Shown here: positions 24,827 to 37,568 of the stretch, piece by piece | How positions within the stretch are numbered: the stretch's first letter is position 1 | How the letters are laid out: every line of letters begins with the position of its first letter | Source of the DNA: Carex sylvatica | Lineage: Eukaryota; Streptophyta; Magnoliopsida; Poales; Cyperaceae | DNA: 64,000 nucleotides | Direction of reading: 5' to 3' | Assembly: GCA_964058845.1 (NCBI GenBank) | Contig: CAXKVR010000104.1 | Coordinates: 34,145-98,144 of the forward strand | Program-made: the position numbers and the translations under genes | The notes under the pieces: model-generated | The model's input: only the letters and a program-made list of their open reading frames with translations | Database searches by the model: none | What the model was told of the DNA's origin: nothing

Positions 24827-27800
24827 CTATCTTAACCCATGACATACAAAGCATCCACTCAGCGAACTTAATTTGCTGGTTTGGCAATGCCGGGATGCTT
24901 TTTCAGCCGACCTTCCGATGCTCGGGTCTTGGTTCGCTGCCACCGACTCACGCATATCATGGGCCTTCTTTTGGGCTGCCCGTAGCCTGTTGACTATCTT
25001 ATCCATTGAAGATGACCTCTTCTTCTCCAATTTCATCTGCACAGTTTTTAACTCTTGGTAGATTTATGAAATTATCTTTTTGCTTATTAGTAGTTACAGA
25101 TAAAGGCGAGAAAGGATATTATGTACCTCGAGTTTTCTAATTGCTGCCTCAGCCTTTGCTTTTTGTAGGTTTTCCCATGCAGTTATTTTTGCTTCTTCTC
25201 TTTTGGACCTATATCCAGTAATAAGTGAGATTTTAGACTTTGAAAATAAAAAATAAAATACCAATATAACATGCAAATTAATTAATTGTGATAGTTCCAT
25301 AACAAAACATGAGCAACAATTAATAGCTAATACTACACTACAAAATATTGTGCATTTTGGCTTTACACGATCAAATTGTAAATTCAAGTACATTATAGAT
25401 CATAAAATTGCCAGGAACAACTCTTTTAAGTTGATATATATTGTTATTGCAATTGATTTGATGCAACTGATAAGTTGAAACATTTGATAATTAAAATATT
25501 CAAACAAGAAATTGGACATACTTTGAAGCACATCTTGCCTTTTCTCTCTCTTCCCAAGAACCAACTGATCGTTTGTCGAAACTCCTAAGGACGTTCCTCT
25601 TTGACCATCGAGTCACCGTTACCTGGTTGTCTATCTCTACATCTCTCACCTCCAACTTAGCAGAACTGCTATTTACCTCCTCAATGGGACCACGCGAAGG
25701 CGAGTACGAAAACGAAAGCTCCTTGGGAGAAGACGTGGCGCTTCCTTCGGGGCTCATTTGTGTAGCGACATCCTTAGTTAAAATCCCAGCAGTTATTCTT
25801 TGTACTGCTTCTCTTGTTATTTGAACCTTCTCCTCTGTATTAAGTTGAAACACCAAAAATTATTGATCAAACTACTAAAAAATCTATATAAGAAAAAAAA
25901 TTGCAAAAGGGAAAAAAGGCCCTTAATTTTTATCAGAATTTACAAAACATGAACACTGAATGTTAGAAAAAATAATTGACTACTTTATCAGATAGTTCAA
26001 TAGTACAGACATATTTCTATTCTTAGTTCTGATGATTTAGACCTTATATTTGCATCAAATTTTATCTCCCCGGTCCCTCATTTTGTCCGTCTCAATTCTT
26101 AGAATTTCTTAATACCTTACAAATTATAAAGAATGAAATAGTTTCAATGCAAAGAGATTCCGATGTGTGTAATTTTCCAGCAAAAAATAGTCTCTTTGTT
26201 AATTGACATTACTGTATTTTCAGCATAACTCAAACACCACAAGTTCTTTTTATGCAAATAAAAATTAAATTAGCAGATAAGAACCTGGTTTAGTATCACG
26301 TGAGGGGGGTAATGCTGCAGTGGCCTCCATTAGTGTATCCATCCAACCGCTCACGCTTACCGACCTTAAAATAAATGGCTCCTTATTTGAACAAAGATTA
26401 CCGACATTGCCACTAGTCAAATTGTCGTCATGAACTCCATGCTCAGGTATCAGGACACCAGCCAAAAAAGGTGAACGCGCAACAAAACTTTCCCCGTCTG
26501 CTATCGGCGAGGCAGCATAGCCATTTGTGGGGCCAAGAGGCCCACTCTTGGACTTGGGCCTCCTGTGGTGAGGTGGCGGGACAGACTGCCGCCCGGTCCC
26601 ATCAACTGGGCTAAGAATCCACTTCTCAGCATCCTCCCATTTTGACGGCAACTTCCTACCATTGTTGAAAGGTAAAACAATACTGCTACTACCACCGTAT
26701 CTCCTGTTGGAAAGTGGGACACGCTCAGAGCTCCATCCCTTCTGGTAGGTCCCACTAGTCAGACCATGCCGGGTGTAGTTGGGCGTACCTGGGCTGGGAA
26801 ATGTACCTGACCTACTTCGAGAGGAGGCGGAGCTCTTGCTCATGCCTCCTGGTCTATATCTCGGTGAAAGCACAACCACATCAGCACATTGGGCCTCTTG
26901 ATAAATGTGACGGTGTAACTGATTACTGGAAGTTGGACCTTCAAAGGTAGCACCTTCAGATCTGAGCCTCAGATTCTGGCATTCTGTGACCAAAGAAAGG
27001 TACACTAAGTGTGATTTTACATACTAATATAAGAACATTTTTTTGAAAATTTTCAAAAATAATTACCTCTTAGTGCGTGGGAAAATGAATGCTTTGGTGG
27101 GTCTCCCTTCTCCTCTAGCTCTAGCACACCATTAAAGAATAAAGAATAAGACAGTATGAATAATGACAAAAGTAAATAGTAGCTAGTGGAGGAACTAAAG
27201 AGGCTAACACTAACCTGTGCGTACATTCAAGTGCGATTGAGGCGTGAGAGTATCAGCAAAAGGGAAAGAAGAAAGCTCGTTTCTTTTTTCTGGATCTGGA
27301 TCTGGACCCGAAGGGGAGCAATCCGATTCCACTAAAGACTGTTTCAATTGCATAAAAGAGGAGAGAAAAGAAAACAAAAGTTGGTACCGCTTCAAAACCA
27401 AGAAACACTTTTTAAGAGACTACTAGACCCCCTTTTTGATTTGCTTTTCAATTTCTCTCACATTGTAGTTTTCACTTTCATCATTGGATTCTTTTCATAA
27501 AAAAAAAAAAATGATTTCATAACATGGGTTCAAAACCTCAAACAAAAAATAATTAATCTTAACTGTGGACTTCACCCAAGCAGACAAAACTCCAGGATAA
27601 GTTTCTCTCCGATTTCTATCGTGCCTTTGATTTTTTTAAAAATGATTCTCTATTTAGTCAAGGTTTAGTCCACCTAATCAAATAAAAAAAGGGTTCTTAG
27701 ATGGGAACCTTAACTAAGGGGGGAGGAAGAGATTTCTTCTCGCGTTGCTTTCGCTTTGTATCGGCAGATCGAGTGGGTTTGGGTTTGGTAGCTCTGTGCT

Positions 27801-27861
27801 TGTTGGTTCTGGTCTTGGGAATGTCGGAATGGAGGGATGAAGCGGGCTCGAGGTCGGGCAT
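24827..27861 (-). CDS. Remorin family protein with long N-terminal region, 7 exons
   Basis: Minus-strand exons are 27861-27709, 27338-27215, 27120-27067, 26983-26285, 25834-25522, 25208-25127 and 25036-24827. All phases close, giving 544 residues. The C-terminal remorin domain lies at about residues 435-520 (SWEEREKARCASK, SKREEAKITAWENLQKAKAE, AAIRKLE, MKLEKKRSSSMDKIVN), is strongly coiled-coil, and ends in a cysteine-bearing tail GCFVCHGLR suited to S-acylation and plasma-membrane anchoring. The long Ser/Pro-rich N-terminal part (about 430 residues, with VATQMSPEGSATSSP and VTVTRWSKRN) is typical of the long remorin subgroup and is probably disordered and phosphorylated. Remorins organise membrane nanodomains and modulate cell-to-cell movement and immunity. 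The first exon is the weakest call: the first in-frame ATG is at 27861, and an open TTG-led stretch continues upstream to 27900. The other exons are well supported. Confidence 0.9.
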
Positions 27862-28185
27862 TCTCTCGAGCTTGCTCGCTCTAGCATTCCCCTCGAGCAA
27901 CTCGCCGAGAGGAGAGAGGGATTGATTGTATTTGTTAATTTGTTAAAGAATGTCGAGAAAGAGAGAGAGATTGAGAGAGCGCGAGATAAGCACCGCGATG
28001 GGTTACTGGGGTGTGGTGGCTTGGGGTGGTGGTGTTGTGAACAGTGTACGGCGGGTGAGAGACCGACCAATTGGTAACTGGGGCAAGTAGCAACTAGCAA
28101 GTGGGAACTGGCAACTGTTAACTGTATTTCCCTAAACACTTACCTTTCGTTCTCCCTTTTTCCTCTTCTTCAATCTTTTTTTTTT

Positions 28186-29030
28186 TTAGAGAATTTCATA
28201 TATACCTCTCAAAAATTGTGAAATTAGATATTTACCATTCAAATTTTTGTCATTACTAAAAATCTATTAACTCACATATTTATCCAATGTAACTTTAATA
28301 TATATTAGATATACTCGTAACTCAGATTAATTATATCTAATTTTCTTAAAACTATAATTAAAAATCTATTAACTCACATATTTACCCAATGTAACTTTAA
28401 TATATATCAAATATACTCGTAACTCAGATTAATTATATCTAATTTTCTTAAAACTATAATTAAGCAAGAATTAACTTAGCACTCTATGTTTAGAACCGTT
28501 CTCCTTTATATCTAATATAAAAGATAAAAAAAAACATATATTTCAAACTGTGCCAGTAACAAAATACAGATTCTCAAACTCAGTTACTACTTTTGATAAT
28601 GGGTTGCGATATCAGCGTCGAATTATGTACAAATTATTTTGTTAGAAAAGTTGAAGTGGTTACCTTATTTTTAGACAATTAAGCTGGAGTTGAAATACTT
28701 ATATTCGAGTCTGCTGTCCCTTTTCTCTGAGTTTAAGCGGAAGAGACAAGATGAGGAGAGAGTTTTAGTGAAAATAGGAAGTTACTTCAAAAAAGATGGG
28801 AGATAAATATGTGAGCAGAAGAGGAAGAGGAAGAGGCAGAGAATGAGAAGAGATTAAATAACTTATTAATTATATTTTATATAATCTTAAACTTAATTAA
28901 TCTTATTTTTTGATAAATTGGATAAATATGTGAGTTATTAGATTTTTAGATGGTAAATATGTAATTATAGAAATTTGGATGATAAATATGTAATTTCACA
29001 GTTTTTGAGTAGTATATATGAAATTCTCCC
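28186..29030. mobile_element. Foldback MITE with internal 102-bp tandem duplication
   Basis: GAGAATTTCATATATACC on the left pairs with GTATATATGAAATTCTC on the right, the same terminal family as the THO5 intron elements. Two near-identical 102-bp units (28258-28359, 28360-28461) lie inside. Confidence 0.75.
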
Positions 29031-29052
29031 TTTTTTTAATTCGATTTTTCAT

Positions 29053-29690
29053 AGGAGGAATTTTATGTATACCCCTCAAAATATTTGAAATTAAGTATTT
29101 TTATTTTTCAAATTGGGTAATTTTGTTAGAGGTCACTAAATTTTGTTATTTGTCACGAATTGGTCACTCAAGTTCAATTTGTTCCTCCATAGTTTATAAC
29201 CACTAAACTTTTAATATGTCATAATTAAGTCACCCTATAACTTTTTCGTTCAAAATATTAACGAAATATTCTCTTTATGTCTAAAATATAACCGAAAATG
29301 CTCATTCAATCCAAAATACTAACAAAAAATTATATTTTATTATATTTTTAGATGAAAAAGTTATAGGGTGACTTGATTGAGTCAAATTAAAAACAAATTA
29401 AACTTTAGTGACTAATTCGTGACAAATGACTAAGTTTATTGACTTCCAGCAAAATTAACCCTTTAAAATTCATAATGTCATTTTTTTTAATTTTAAAACT
29501 CACAAATATACCTAATTTAATATGTTTTTATTAGAACTCATTTTAAAATTATGAATTTCTTTTTTTTCTTTATTAAAAATAAAAATAATATGTAGTTTGT
29601 GTAAGGAAAAATATTGAGTCTTTAATTGGTCAGTTTTTTAGGATATGTGGTACATTTCTCTATTTGTGACTAGTGTTTTTAAATGCAGTT
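29053..29690. mobile_element. Truncated GGAATTTCATGTATACC-family element carrying a nested insertion
   Basis: The left part and interior resemble 42785-43050 (TATACCCCTCAAAA, ATGTAG, AATTGGTCAGTTT). The right half is missing. It is interrupted by another element at 29115-29461. Confidence 0.65.
29115..29461. mobile_element. Mutator-type MITE nested in an older element
   Basis: GGGTAATTTTG on the left pairs with CAAAATTAACCC on the right, with further inverted matches (GTCACTAAA, TTTGTCACGAATT). Flanks TTTCAAATT and TTTAAAATT form a 9-bp duplication with one mismatch. Confidence 0.78.
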
Positions 29691-32600
29691 TTCATGTGGT
29701 ATGTAAAAGACAATATGGGGCTGAATATGCATAAATAATATGTGGTTGTATATGCAGAACCACGTATATGGACTGCATATAAATTTCTATGCGGAATTCA
29801 ACTTTATACGTATGTGATGAGCATAAATTATGTATACTTTTGCCTAGGGTTAACTTGACAAATTTCTATGCATTTAGGTTAATTTAGTTTAATTTAATTT
29901 AATTTAGTTTAGAATTATACCAAGAATCAAGTTACTGTCCAAGTCTATTTAAATTTGAGGAAATTGACCAAATTATAGATCTTCTCGCAAAATTTTCGAA
30001 AAGTGGTAGAACACTGAAAACGGAGTTATAGATAATGAGTTATTCCCATTTGAAGTTTTGTTCATAGCAGAAACAGTACACGGACTGTGCAGATTCCACA
30101 TGGGATGCATAGAAAGTAGACAGAGCAAATGTGGAAATTTCAGCTTTCGACATATTTTCGTATTTTTGCCATATCTTGGCCATACGAACTCCATTTTAGG
30201 CAAATAAAGGCTTACTGGAAAGAGGACAACAAGATCTACAATTATATGAAGGTTATAAATCATAATTTATAATGTGCAAGTCACATGAATATTTTTAGAA
30301 AAGCATAAGTTGAAATTTATTGCTACATCTCACGAGTTCTTGATTGATTCACCTTCCATCCTTGTTTGCATCCTCCCAAGTCACAAAATAGTTATAAAAG
30401 AGAGGGAGGCAGCAAGAGGAATGATATCTTTCCTTTGGGATTCCCTTTGGGGAGGTCATCTCTGAGATACTACCATTCTTCTCCACTTTGTTTCGAGGGC
30501 TTGGAAAGACGAGGCTCGGCTTGGAGCTTGATTTCTTAGAGTTTTATCATTTCTTTCTTCTTTTTATTTGTTTTATTTTCTTTTTAACTATGTTAATTTC
30601 GTCTATTTAGTTTCTAGGGTTATGATGTAGTCGAATACTCTGTTTTATATGCAAGTTGTTTGAATCTTTGTTGAAATTTGTGTTTGCTTACTTGTCTAGT
30701 ATTTTAATTGCTTAGTTTGCATTGTTTGTTTCTGATTGATTAACTGTTAGATGAATGGCCGCATCTAGCCTGTATTAAGACTTTGCACATTCATTCAACC
30801 AGAACTAAGTATATGAGGTAGGTCTGCGAACCGAGATGTGAGATCAATTAGTAGCCGAGAGGTGAACTTTCTATGCATCGAAAGATAGTAGATACCTTTA
30901 GTAAACCTAGGTAACTTAGGTAGTAAGACCAACAGACGAAAGGTGAGGTTTACAACCCTGAGAGGGCCAAAATTACAATTCTGTTACCGAGTTTAGTAAA
31001 CCAACAGACGAAAGGTGAGGTTTAGAAACATCAGGTACGATCAATAGAACCCTACATAAAGGAACAACACAGAAACAGACAGCTGTTGTATCAACTCGAG
31101 GGCCACACGGACCGCGTATAAGAGTACGCGGTCCGTGTCAGGTACTAAGAGACATAGTTGAAGATGAAATCATAAACCTTGAAAATACCTTTTTATCATT
31201 AATCAAAACCAACTAAATTTACTTTCTATTATTTTAATTACTGCTATTGAATCTAGGAAATTAAACACACCAAATCAACTTTTTTCAACTTCTAATTTTT
31301 GATTAATTTAAGTAGAGTCCATTTTAGATTTGAACCGTCCTAAGGGTCGATACTTGATTATACTCCACAATAAGACTGTGCACTTACAGTATGAATCAGA
31401 AGTAAAATCAAGGTTACAAAGTATAGCTTGCTATACTAAAACTTTGTTATACTCTTTTATGCGAATAGTATGTGCAGCGCATAAACTGCATTTTACTACA
31501 ATGCTTGCAATAGTTATGTAGAATTATCTAATATAATTTTTGAAAAAAAATCTATGTAGCATTGCTTTTGTAATAGTAACGTTTGTTCGTGATATTTTTT
31601 TATGAGAAATATTATAGCCCTCCAAGCCATTATATCCAAGTGCGTTTTCCAACTAATTTAACAGAAAAAGTCTTCCAATTTTGTTTAACTTCTATTTCCA
31701 GTGTCCATATTCAAGTTTTTAAAGTTTTATTTATAACATTTTAAAATGCTATTCACAAGTATTTAAACATCTATATGCAAGCAATAAAATTCCAAATCTG
31801 TGTATTTTTAATTCCTAACTACTTTTGTCTTCAAGACAAAAAAAGAAAAATTATTTTTGCCCATTCTTTTTTTATTTTTATGATCATTCTCATACATTTT
31901 TTCAACAATCCGTGATGAATTTGACGAATCTAAAAATATGAGCATTTTATACTCGATTTTCTCTTTCAAATTAGATCCATGAAGAAATATTTTTGAGTTA
32001 TTTTGACATTATTTTTTTTAAGTAAATTCCATGAGCACTTAAAATTTTTCAACTTCTAAACCTCAGTATACAACCATTTAAACCTCTGGTGTCATCATTT
32101 AAACTACTATGTTCAATCGTTTAAACCTCTGATATTGATTATGTTCCATGATACATTTAAACCTTTGTATATAATCGTTAAAAGTAGTTGTGCTAAACAT
32201 TTAAATAGCGCTCATTGGCTTTATTTTACAAAAAAAAAAACCACTTGAAAGTTAAATCTAGTAAAAAATGTTTGTATTTTTAGATTCACAAAATTCATCA
32301 CAGATTATCGAAAAAATGGATGAAAATGATCAAAGAAAAAAAAAAACTGCGGGTGAAAAGAATCTTGCTTTTTTTTGGCTTGAATACAAAAGTAGTTCAA
32401 AGTTACAACTACACAGATTTAGAATTTAATTGCTTGCTTGCAGATAGAGGTTTAAATGCTAGTATTTTAAAATGTTAGAAACAAAACTTTAAAATATCGA
32501 TTATAGATGCTAAAAATGAAAATTATACATTAAATACTTAGAGGATGCTCGTGGAGATTTATTTGAGGTACAATTATCAGACTTTTATTTTTATTTGTTA

Positions 32601-32898
32601 TGATGATATGATAATCGCTATTTAGTTTGATATACAGTATCTAAAATTTCAGATTTTAAACTCTGAATATTTTTTTTATAAATATTAAAGGGTGATATAA
32701 CATAATTGTCAATCTTTATTATAACAAATTAAAAAGAAGGCGTGATTTAACGGGATATCAAAACTTCCACATATTTAGATTTTAGCGCCGACAATGACTA
32801 AAATAAAATAAAAATATATCAGCAGAAATGCAGGTTAGCCCAGCTTCCCTAAATAGGGGCAATTTTGTCAATAAAATAATAATTATGCCCCTGCCGGA
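29691..32898. other. Gene-free region, partly retrotransposon-like
   Basis: No reading frame of note. Repeated phrases such as CAACAGACGAAAGGTGAGGTT (30925, 31001) and CCTAAGGGTCGATACTTG (31338) resemble untranslated or LTR parts of plant gypsy elements, but no LTR pair or target duplication was found. Confidence 0.4.
31105..31138. repeat. Perfect 14-bp hairpin
   Basis: ACACGGACCGCGTA and TACGCGGTCCGTGT are exact complements around a 6-base loop (TAAGAG). GC-rich inverted motifs of this sort occur in some plant LTR retrotransposons. The surrounding 30280-31390 may be retrotransposon remnant, but no coding sequence supports this. Confidence 0.85.
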
Positions 32899-33390
32899 GG
32901 AATTCGTATCCCCTGAGTGAGATCTCATATTCTGCGTGACTTTCTGAAAAATCTCAACCATTGCAATACATTCTGCGCGAATCTCTAAGCTCAAATAATA
33001 CTGGCTCCCTACGTCACGCCCGAATACGCATCCTCTGAGAAATCTCAAACTTTGCGTATTTTTGAAAAATCCCAACTGTTCAAATATGTTATGCACGAAT
33101 CTTAAAGCAAAAATAATACTGGTTTATGTGCTGTCCCCGTAAGACATCGGACACGTCGGTCACGCAAAATTTGAGATATCTCAGAGGATAAGCACTCATA
33201 GGCACCGGACTGAGTGCGTATCCTCTGAGATATCTCATATTTTGCCTGATCGACGTGTCAGTGCCTATTCGGAGGTGACGTAGGGGCCAGTATTATTTGA
33301 GCTTTGAGATTCGCGTAGAACGTATAGCAATGGTTGAGATTTTCCAAAAAGTCACGCAAAATATGAGATATCTCAGAAGATGCGAATTCC
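32899..33390. mobile_element. Composite of foldback units with CCTCTGAGATATCTCA ends
   Basis: GGAATTCG on the left pairs with CGAATTCC on the right. Internally, units ending GAGATATCTCAGAGGATA meet head to tail near 33170-33240. A fragment of the family (CAAAGCTCAAATAATAC, GAGATATCTCAGAGGATAA) lies at 10990-11125 downstream of HSFB3. Confidence 0.65.
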
Positions 33391-34973
33391 ATCGGACTTG
33401 CATGGAAATATGGAATCGATCCCCTACAGTTCAAATCTGACGGTACGTACAGCCTATGGTAGGATCTAGATCTCTTCCAGTTAAATTATAACCGTTGATT
33501 TATTTCTGATCACGAGAATCTTTCCAGTTGGATTTTTCTAGACAGTGTGAAAGGGGATGCGGGAAAGGTTTGACCTCTTCGTGCTTCTCTTTCGTGTCGC
33601 AATTGTCGGAAAAGACAGGATGGGATCAGACTGCGTGCTCTCATTATAATTGGTGAGCGCGATAGACTGGACTAGGACCCACATCAACTCTTTTTGTCTG
33701 TATACTCAAGTGAAATACGACTACAAATCCTCTGCATTACCTCACCATTTGTATTTACATCCAAACCGTGAAATTAAAATCTGGGCAATACGGATGGACC
33801 TGATTTAAACTAAAAAATGAGGTACTTTAAGTGAATTGAATCCGCGAGGTATTGGCGGGTTTGAGGCTTGAAAATTAATGTCCAAACAATAATGATGATG
33901 TGGATCAATAAAGTGGCTTTAATTAGATATATATATTTTTTCTGTCAGGATTGGAGTTGCTATAAATGTGCAACGATCGCTTCGGAGTTCAGAGGTCCTG
34001 TTAAAGAGGGTTGAAAATCGGTTATCTTTTATTTAATGGATATTTAATATATGATTTATTTATTTTTCATTTTAAAATTAGAATACATTTATATTTTTAA
34101 ATATAGGAAATCATATTTCGTGCGTAAATATATTTATTAGAGAAAAATTAAATTTTAAAATGAGATCATTTTTATAAAAAGTTGCTTGCAGAAATTTAAA
34201 AAATAATTTAAGACGCTAAAATTTCATTATAAGGATAACACACCATAATTTTTAATGAGTAATATAACAAATTATATAGTTTAAATTTTTTCATAATTTT
34301 TCGACACATCCAACACATTTTTTATTGAGGGAAGAAAAACAATAATAAGACAGCCCTTCGAGATATACAGGAGAGAAGTATATGGATTGAATAATTAATA
34401 GTCGGCATGATGTAAAATATAAACTATTCCATCATACTTCAACTTTTCTCTTAGTCAATTAGATGTAGTTAAAAAATTTAGAAGTCCAATCACTGTTATA
34501 AAATATAAATTATCCCATCAAGAACAATATAATGTCATGTGCAAAATCCTATCGTGCATCAACTTTTCTCTTAGTCAATAAAATGTATATTGTTTATTTT
34601 TTTGTTCTGATTTCAATGACTGACTGGTCATAATTCTAAAAGTCCCAAATATTAGTAGTACCAGTTATTTTGTCGAATATATTATGAACAACCAACAAAT
34701 CAAACCTATGCCAATATGGTATGATCACAAGAACAAGTATACCAGTAACCAAAAGAAATTAAAATCAAGCAACAAGCACGACAACAATAGAAGATTTCAG
34801 CCAATTAGATATTCATTGGGGCATCAGTATCAATTTAGTAATGCCATATAAAGTTTACAAACACAGCTTACACGGACCAGTAACCAAACCAAACCAATCT
34901 GGCCCACTTGAAAAACAAACACAAATTATGAAAAGCTATAAAGATTTCATCAAATACAGATGTCTATCCAAAG
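33391..34973. other. Gene-free region before the CACTA element
   Basis: AT-rich, with no coding sequence and no element ends recognised. Confidence 0.45.
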
Positions 34974-35705
34974 AAGCACTACAAGAATTCACACTATTTT
35001 CATAGGTAGCATACCTTATTTTCAAAGGAAGAAATGGCTTTTGGAAATAAAATAATTTTTGCTGACACATTCAACAATTTTCAACGGTGGACTCTTAGAA
35101 ATAGTAGCGCATGAAAATTCCCTCTGCCTGCCTATGGAAATATTTTGTATCCACCATTGGAAATGATTTTGCATGACCCATTACCCGCCATACAAACATA
35201 ATACTATATTTAATTGATAGCCCATGGAAATACCTCAAACCATGCACTTAAAAATACTTTTAAAATAGTGAGATATATTATTTCCAAGAGCCACCATTGG
35301 AAATGTATTTCTTAGACCGTTTATATTATTTTATATTGAAGGCTCATGAAAATACTAGATCACTATGCTCTTGAAAATATTTTATTGATTCAGTTTATAT
35401 TATTTTATAATTGAAGTTATTATTTCTAAGAGGCTGCTGTTGAAAATGTTAAGCCACCAGAGACATAAATATTTTTGTTTTTTTGAGATGCCATTTTAAA
35501 TGTTCAACAAAAATAAATCACAACAACAAATAATATTTAATTATTATATGATCAACAAACCGTTTTGTGAGTATTTAATTCCAGTATGTCTTAAAATACG
35601 TCATTATTTCGTAGGTTCAGATTTACAACGGTTGATTAATTGGAGGTATCCATTGTTAATTAGAACAGTCCATCTTCTACCAAACAGTTCAGATTTACAT
35701 ATATT

Positions 35706-36044
35706 CATAACCCTTCGATGTTTCGATATTTCGTTGACTTGATGGGTAAGTAAATAAAAATAAATTTTTATCAAAATTTGCTGCAGGAATATATATGCAG
35801 TGCTCTTTAATTTCAACGGTTCCGATCAACCAAAGGACGACGCATTTACATGCGCCTTCATAAACATATAGTCTTGCTTTGCGAGTTAATGAAGGCGCAC
35901 GTAAATACGTCGTCCGTTGGTCGATCGGAACTGTTGAAATTAAAGAGCACTGCATATATATTTCTGCAGCAAATTTTGATGAAAATTTATTTTTATTTAC
36001 CTACCCATCAAGTCGACGAAATATCGAAACATCGAAGGGTTATG
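35706..36044. repeat. Long inverted repeat (hairpin) inside the CACTA element
   Basis: Arms 35706-35861 and 35888-36044 are reverse complements over about 157 bp with nine mismatches by eye, eight of them transitions, and no gaps. A 26-base loop separates them. A transcript would fold into a near-perfect double-stranded RNA. The open frames seen on both strands here are consequences of the repeat, not genes. Confidence 0.92.
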
Positions 36045-37164
36045 AAAACTTAACGTTAGATCGAAGCCCAGATATAATAAAACTTCAGAATTTTTATGTT
36101 GGTTATGTTCAATTTTTTCTCTTGATCATTTTAAAACAAATATGGAATAATTTAATTACAGATCAACTGTTGATTTCTCACGTGAAAATGAACGGTTCGT
36201 ATATATTTGTTAAATATGGAGGGGTAAATAATGATAAAAGTCTATAAGATGGACAATTATAACTATGATTTAATTATAGAAGATATAAATTATTTTATTT
36301 TATTTTTTTGAATTTTTTTCATATTATTTGTTGCACATATATTATCTAATTAGTAAATATCAAGTTATGGGCCGTCTGATAGGTAATGAATGGTCGTGAT
36401 GTCTTAATTTTAGATGTTGTTAGTAGGGAGTCCCTCTTCTCCGAGGTAACATAATATTTTTGTTTTAGATCCGACCCTAAGTGATGTGCAATATCTTTTA
36501 ATATTCGTGCTTAATGATAATCCAATAGTGCCAATGCAAACACAAAAATTATGTTACCTCAGAGTTTATAAACTCTTCCAGTATATGCAATACAAACTAC
36601 TATAATTTTTACTCTCTGGACTTAACGGGATTTCTCCACTACTTTTCTCCTTCAGGGAGAGCATGAGCACCAAATTAAACCCTAAATTTTTCGCTTCCCC
36701 CTTCAATTCCCTCTCAAAATTCAGTTCTCTCCAGATCCAATCCTAAAAATTAAACCCTCACTCCCAAATCGCCCCGCTCAGATTCGATCCTCCCAAATCG
36801 TCTCGCTTCCTTTCTAGTGACGACAGTGCCAACCTTGAACTAATACACAATTATTTATAATTTGATTCCATATTTTTTTATCAGTGACTAAGTCACAATT
36901 GGTGAATTTTTGTTTCAGGAACAATGTATCAGTGACTAAGAACAATGTATTTTTATGATACTATGTTAATTAATGTTAATTACATGTTTATTCTCTATAT
37001 TTCAATGTGTTTGTTACTTTGGCTGAATAAGAATTAGGGAATGTAAATGGGTCAGTATTGGGTTGGTACATGGATGATTGTAGAAAGGCCATGCTTATAT
37101 GAAGCCATTTAGGCTTGTCATTACCATGGTTAATCAATGAAATAATAAAATTATCTTCCCATGC

Positions 37165-37335
37165 AAATATTAGCCCTCGGAAATACTCAAGTGGGTCTCA
37201 TGTACATTGCCCTTAGAAATACTCTGGTGGGTCCCATATGCATTGCCCTTGAAAATAAACAGGTGAGACCCACATTCCCTCCCCTTGGAAATAATCTGGT
37301 GAGCTCCACGATGCTCTCCTTGGAAATAATGCAGA
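37165..37335. repeat. Degenerate 35-40-bp tandem array within the CACTA element
   Basis: About four to five units built on CCCTTGGAAATACTCTGGTG and CCCACATGCATT follow each other. They form part of the subterminal TTGGAAATA repeat system of the CACTA element. Confidence 0.7.
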
Positions 37336-37568
37336 CGGTGGCCAAGTTTGAAAGTATTTCCAACGGCCCTTTTTCCAAGGACAGTTTCTTGGAAAAAGTC
37401 AGAAAATAGTATTTTCAACGGTGCTCTTGGAAATACTGGTTATTTGCAACGGAAGTATTTTTAAGAGTGGCGCTTGAAAAAAGTCATTTTTGAGCTTTTT
37501 TCAATAATAAGTTCTTGAAAAAAGACATATTTTTTTTATTGCTAATAATATGAATTCTAGTAGTGAAG

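Larger units (their letters stand above)
34977..37565. mobile_element. Non-autonomous CACTA (EnSpm) DNA transposon
   Basis: The element is 2589 bp. The left end is CACTACAAGAATTCA and the right end, read inward, is CACTACTAGAATTCA, with about 19 of 22 terminal bases matching. A 3-bp AAG duplication flanks it (34974-34976 and 37566-37568). Subterminal regions contain many short TTGGAAATA-type repeats in both orientations, the usual transposase-binding layout of CACTA elements. No transposase is visible. The interior holds a long hairpin (35706-36044), an untranslated-leader-like CT-rich block (36660-36830) and a short tandem array (37165-37335). Confidence 0.9.

Noticed and set aside
27714..28139. 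141-codon minus-strand frame overlapping remorin exon 1
   Set aside because: It is a Ser/Pro-rich alternative frame through the 5' leader; the frame ending at LVK joins in phase to the remaining remorin exons, this one does not.
35604..36247. Several open frames on both strands with similar translations
   Set aside because: They arise from the hairpin arms within the CACTA element; a frame on one arm is mirrored on the other.
37161..37418. Repeat-containing open frames on both strands
   Set aside because: They follow the 35-40-bp DNA array of the CACTA subterminal region rather than a protein family.
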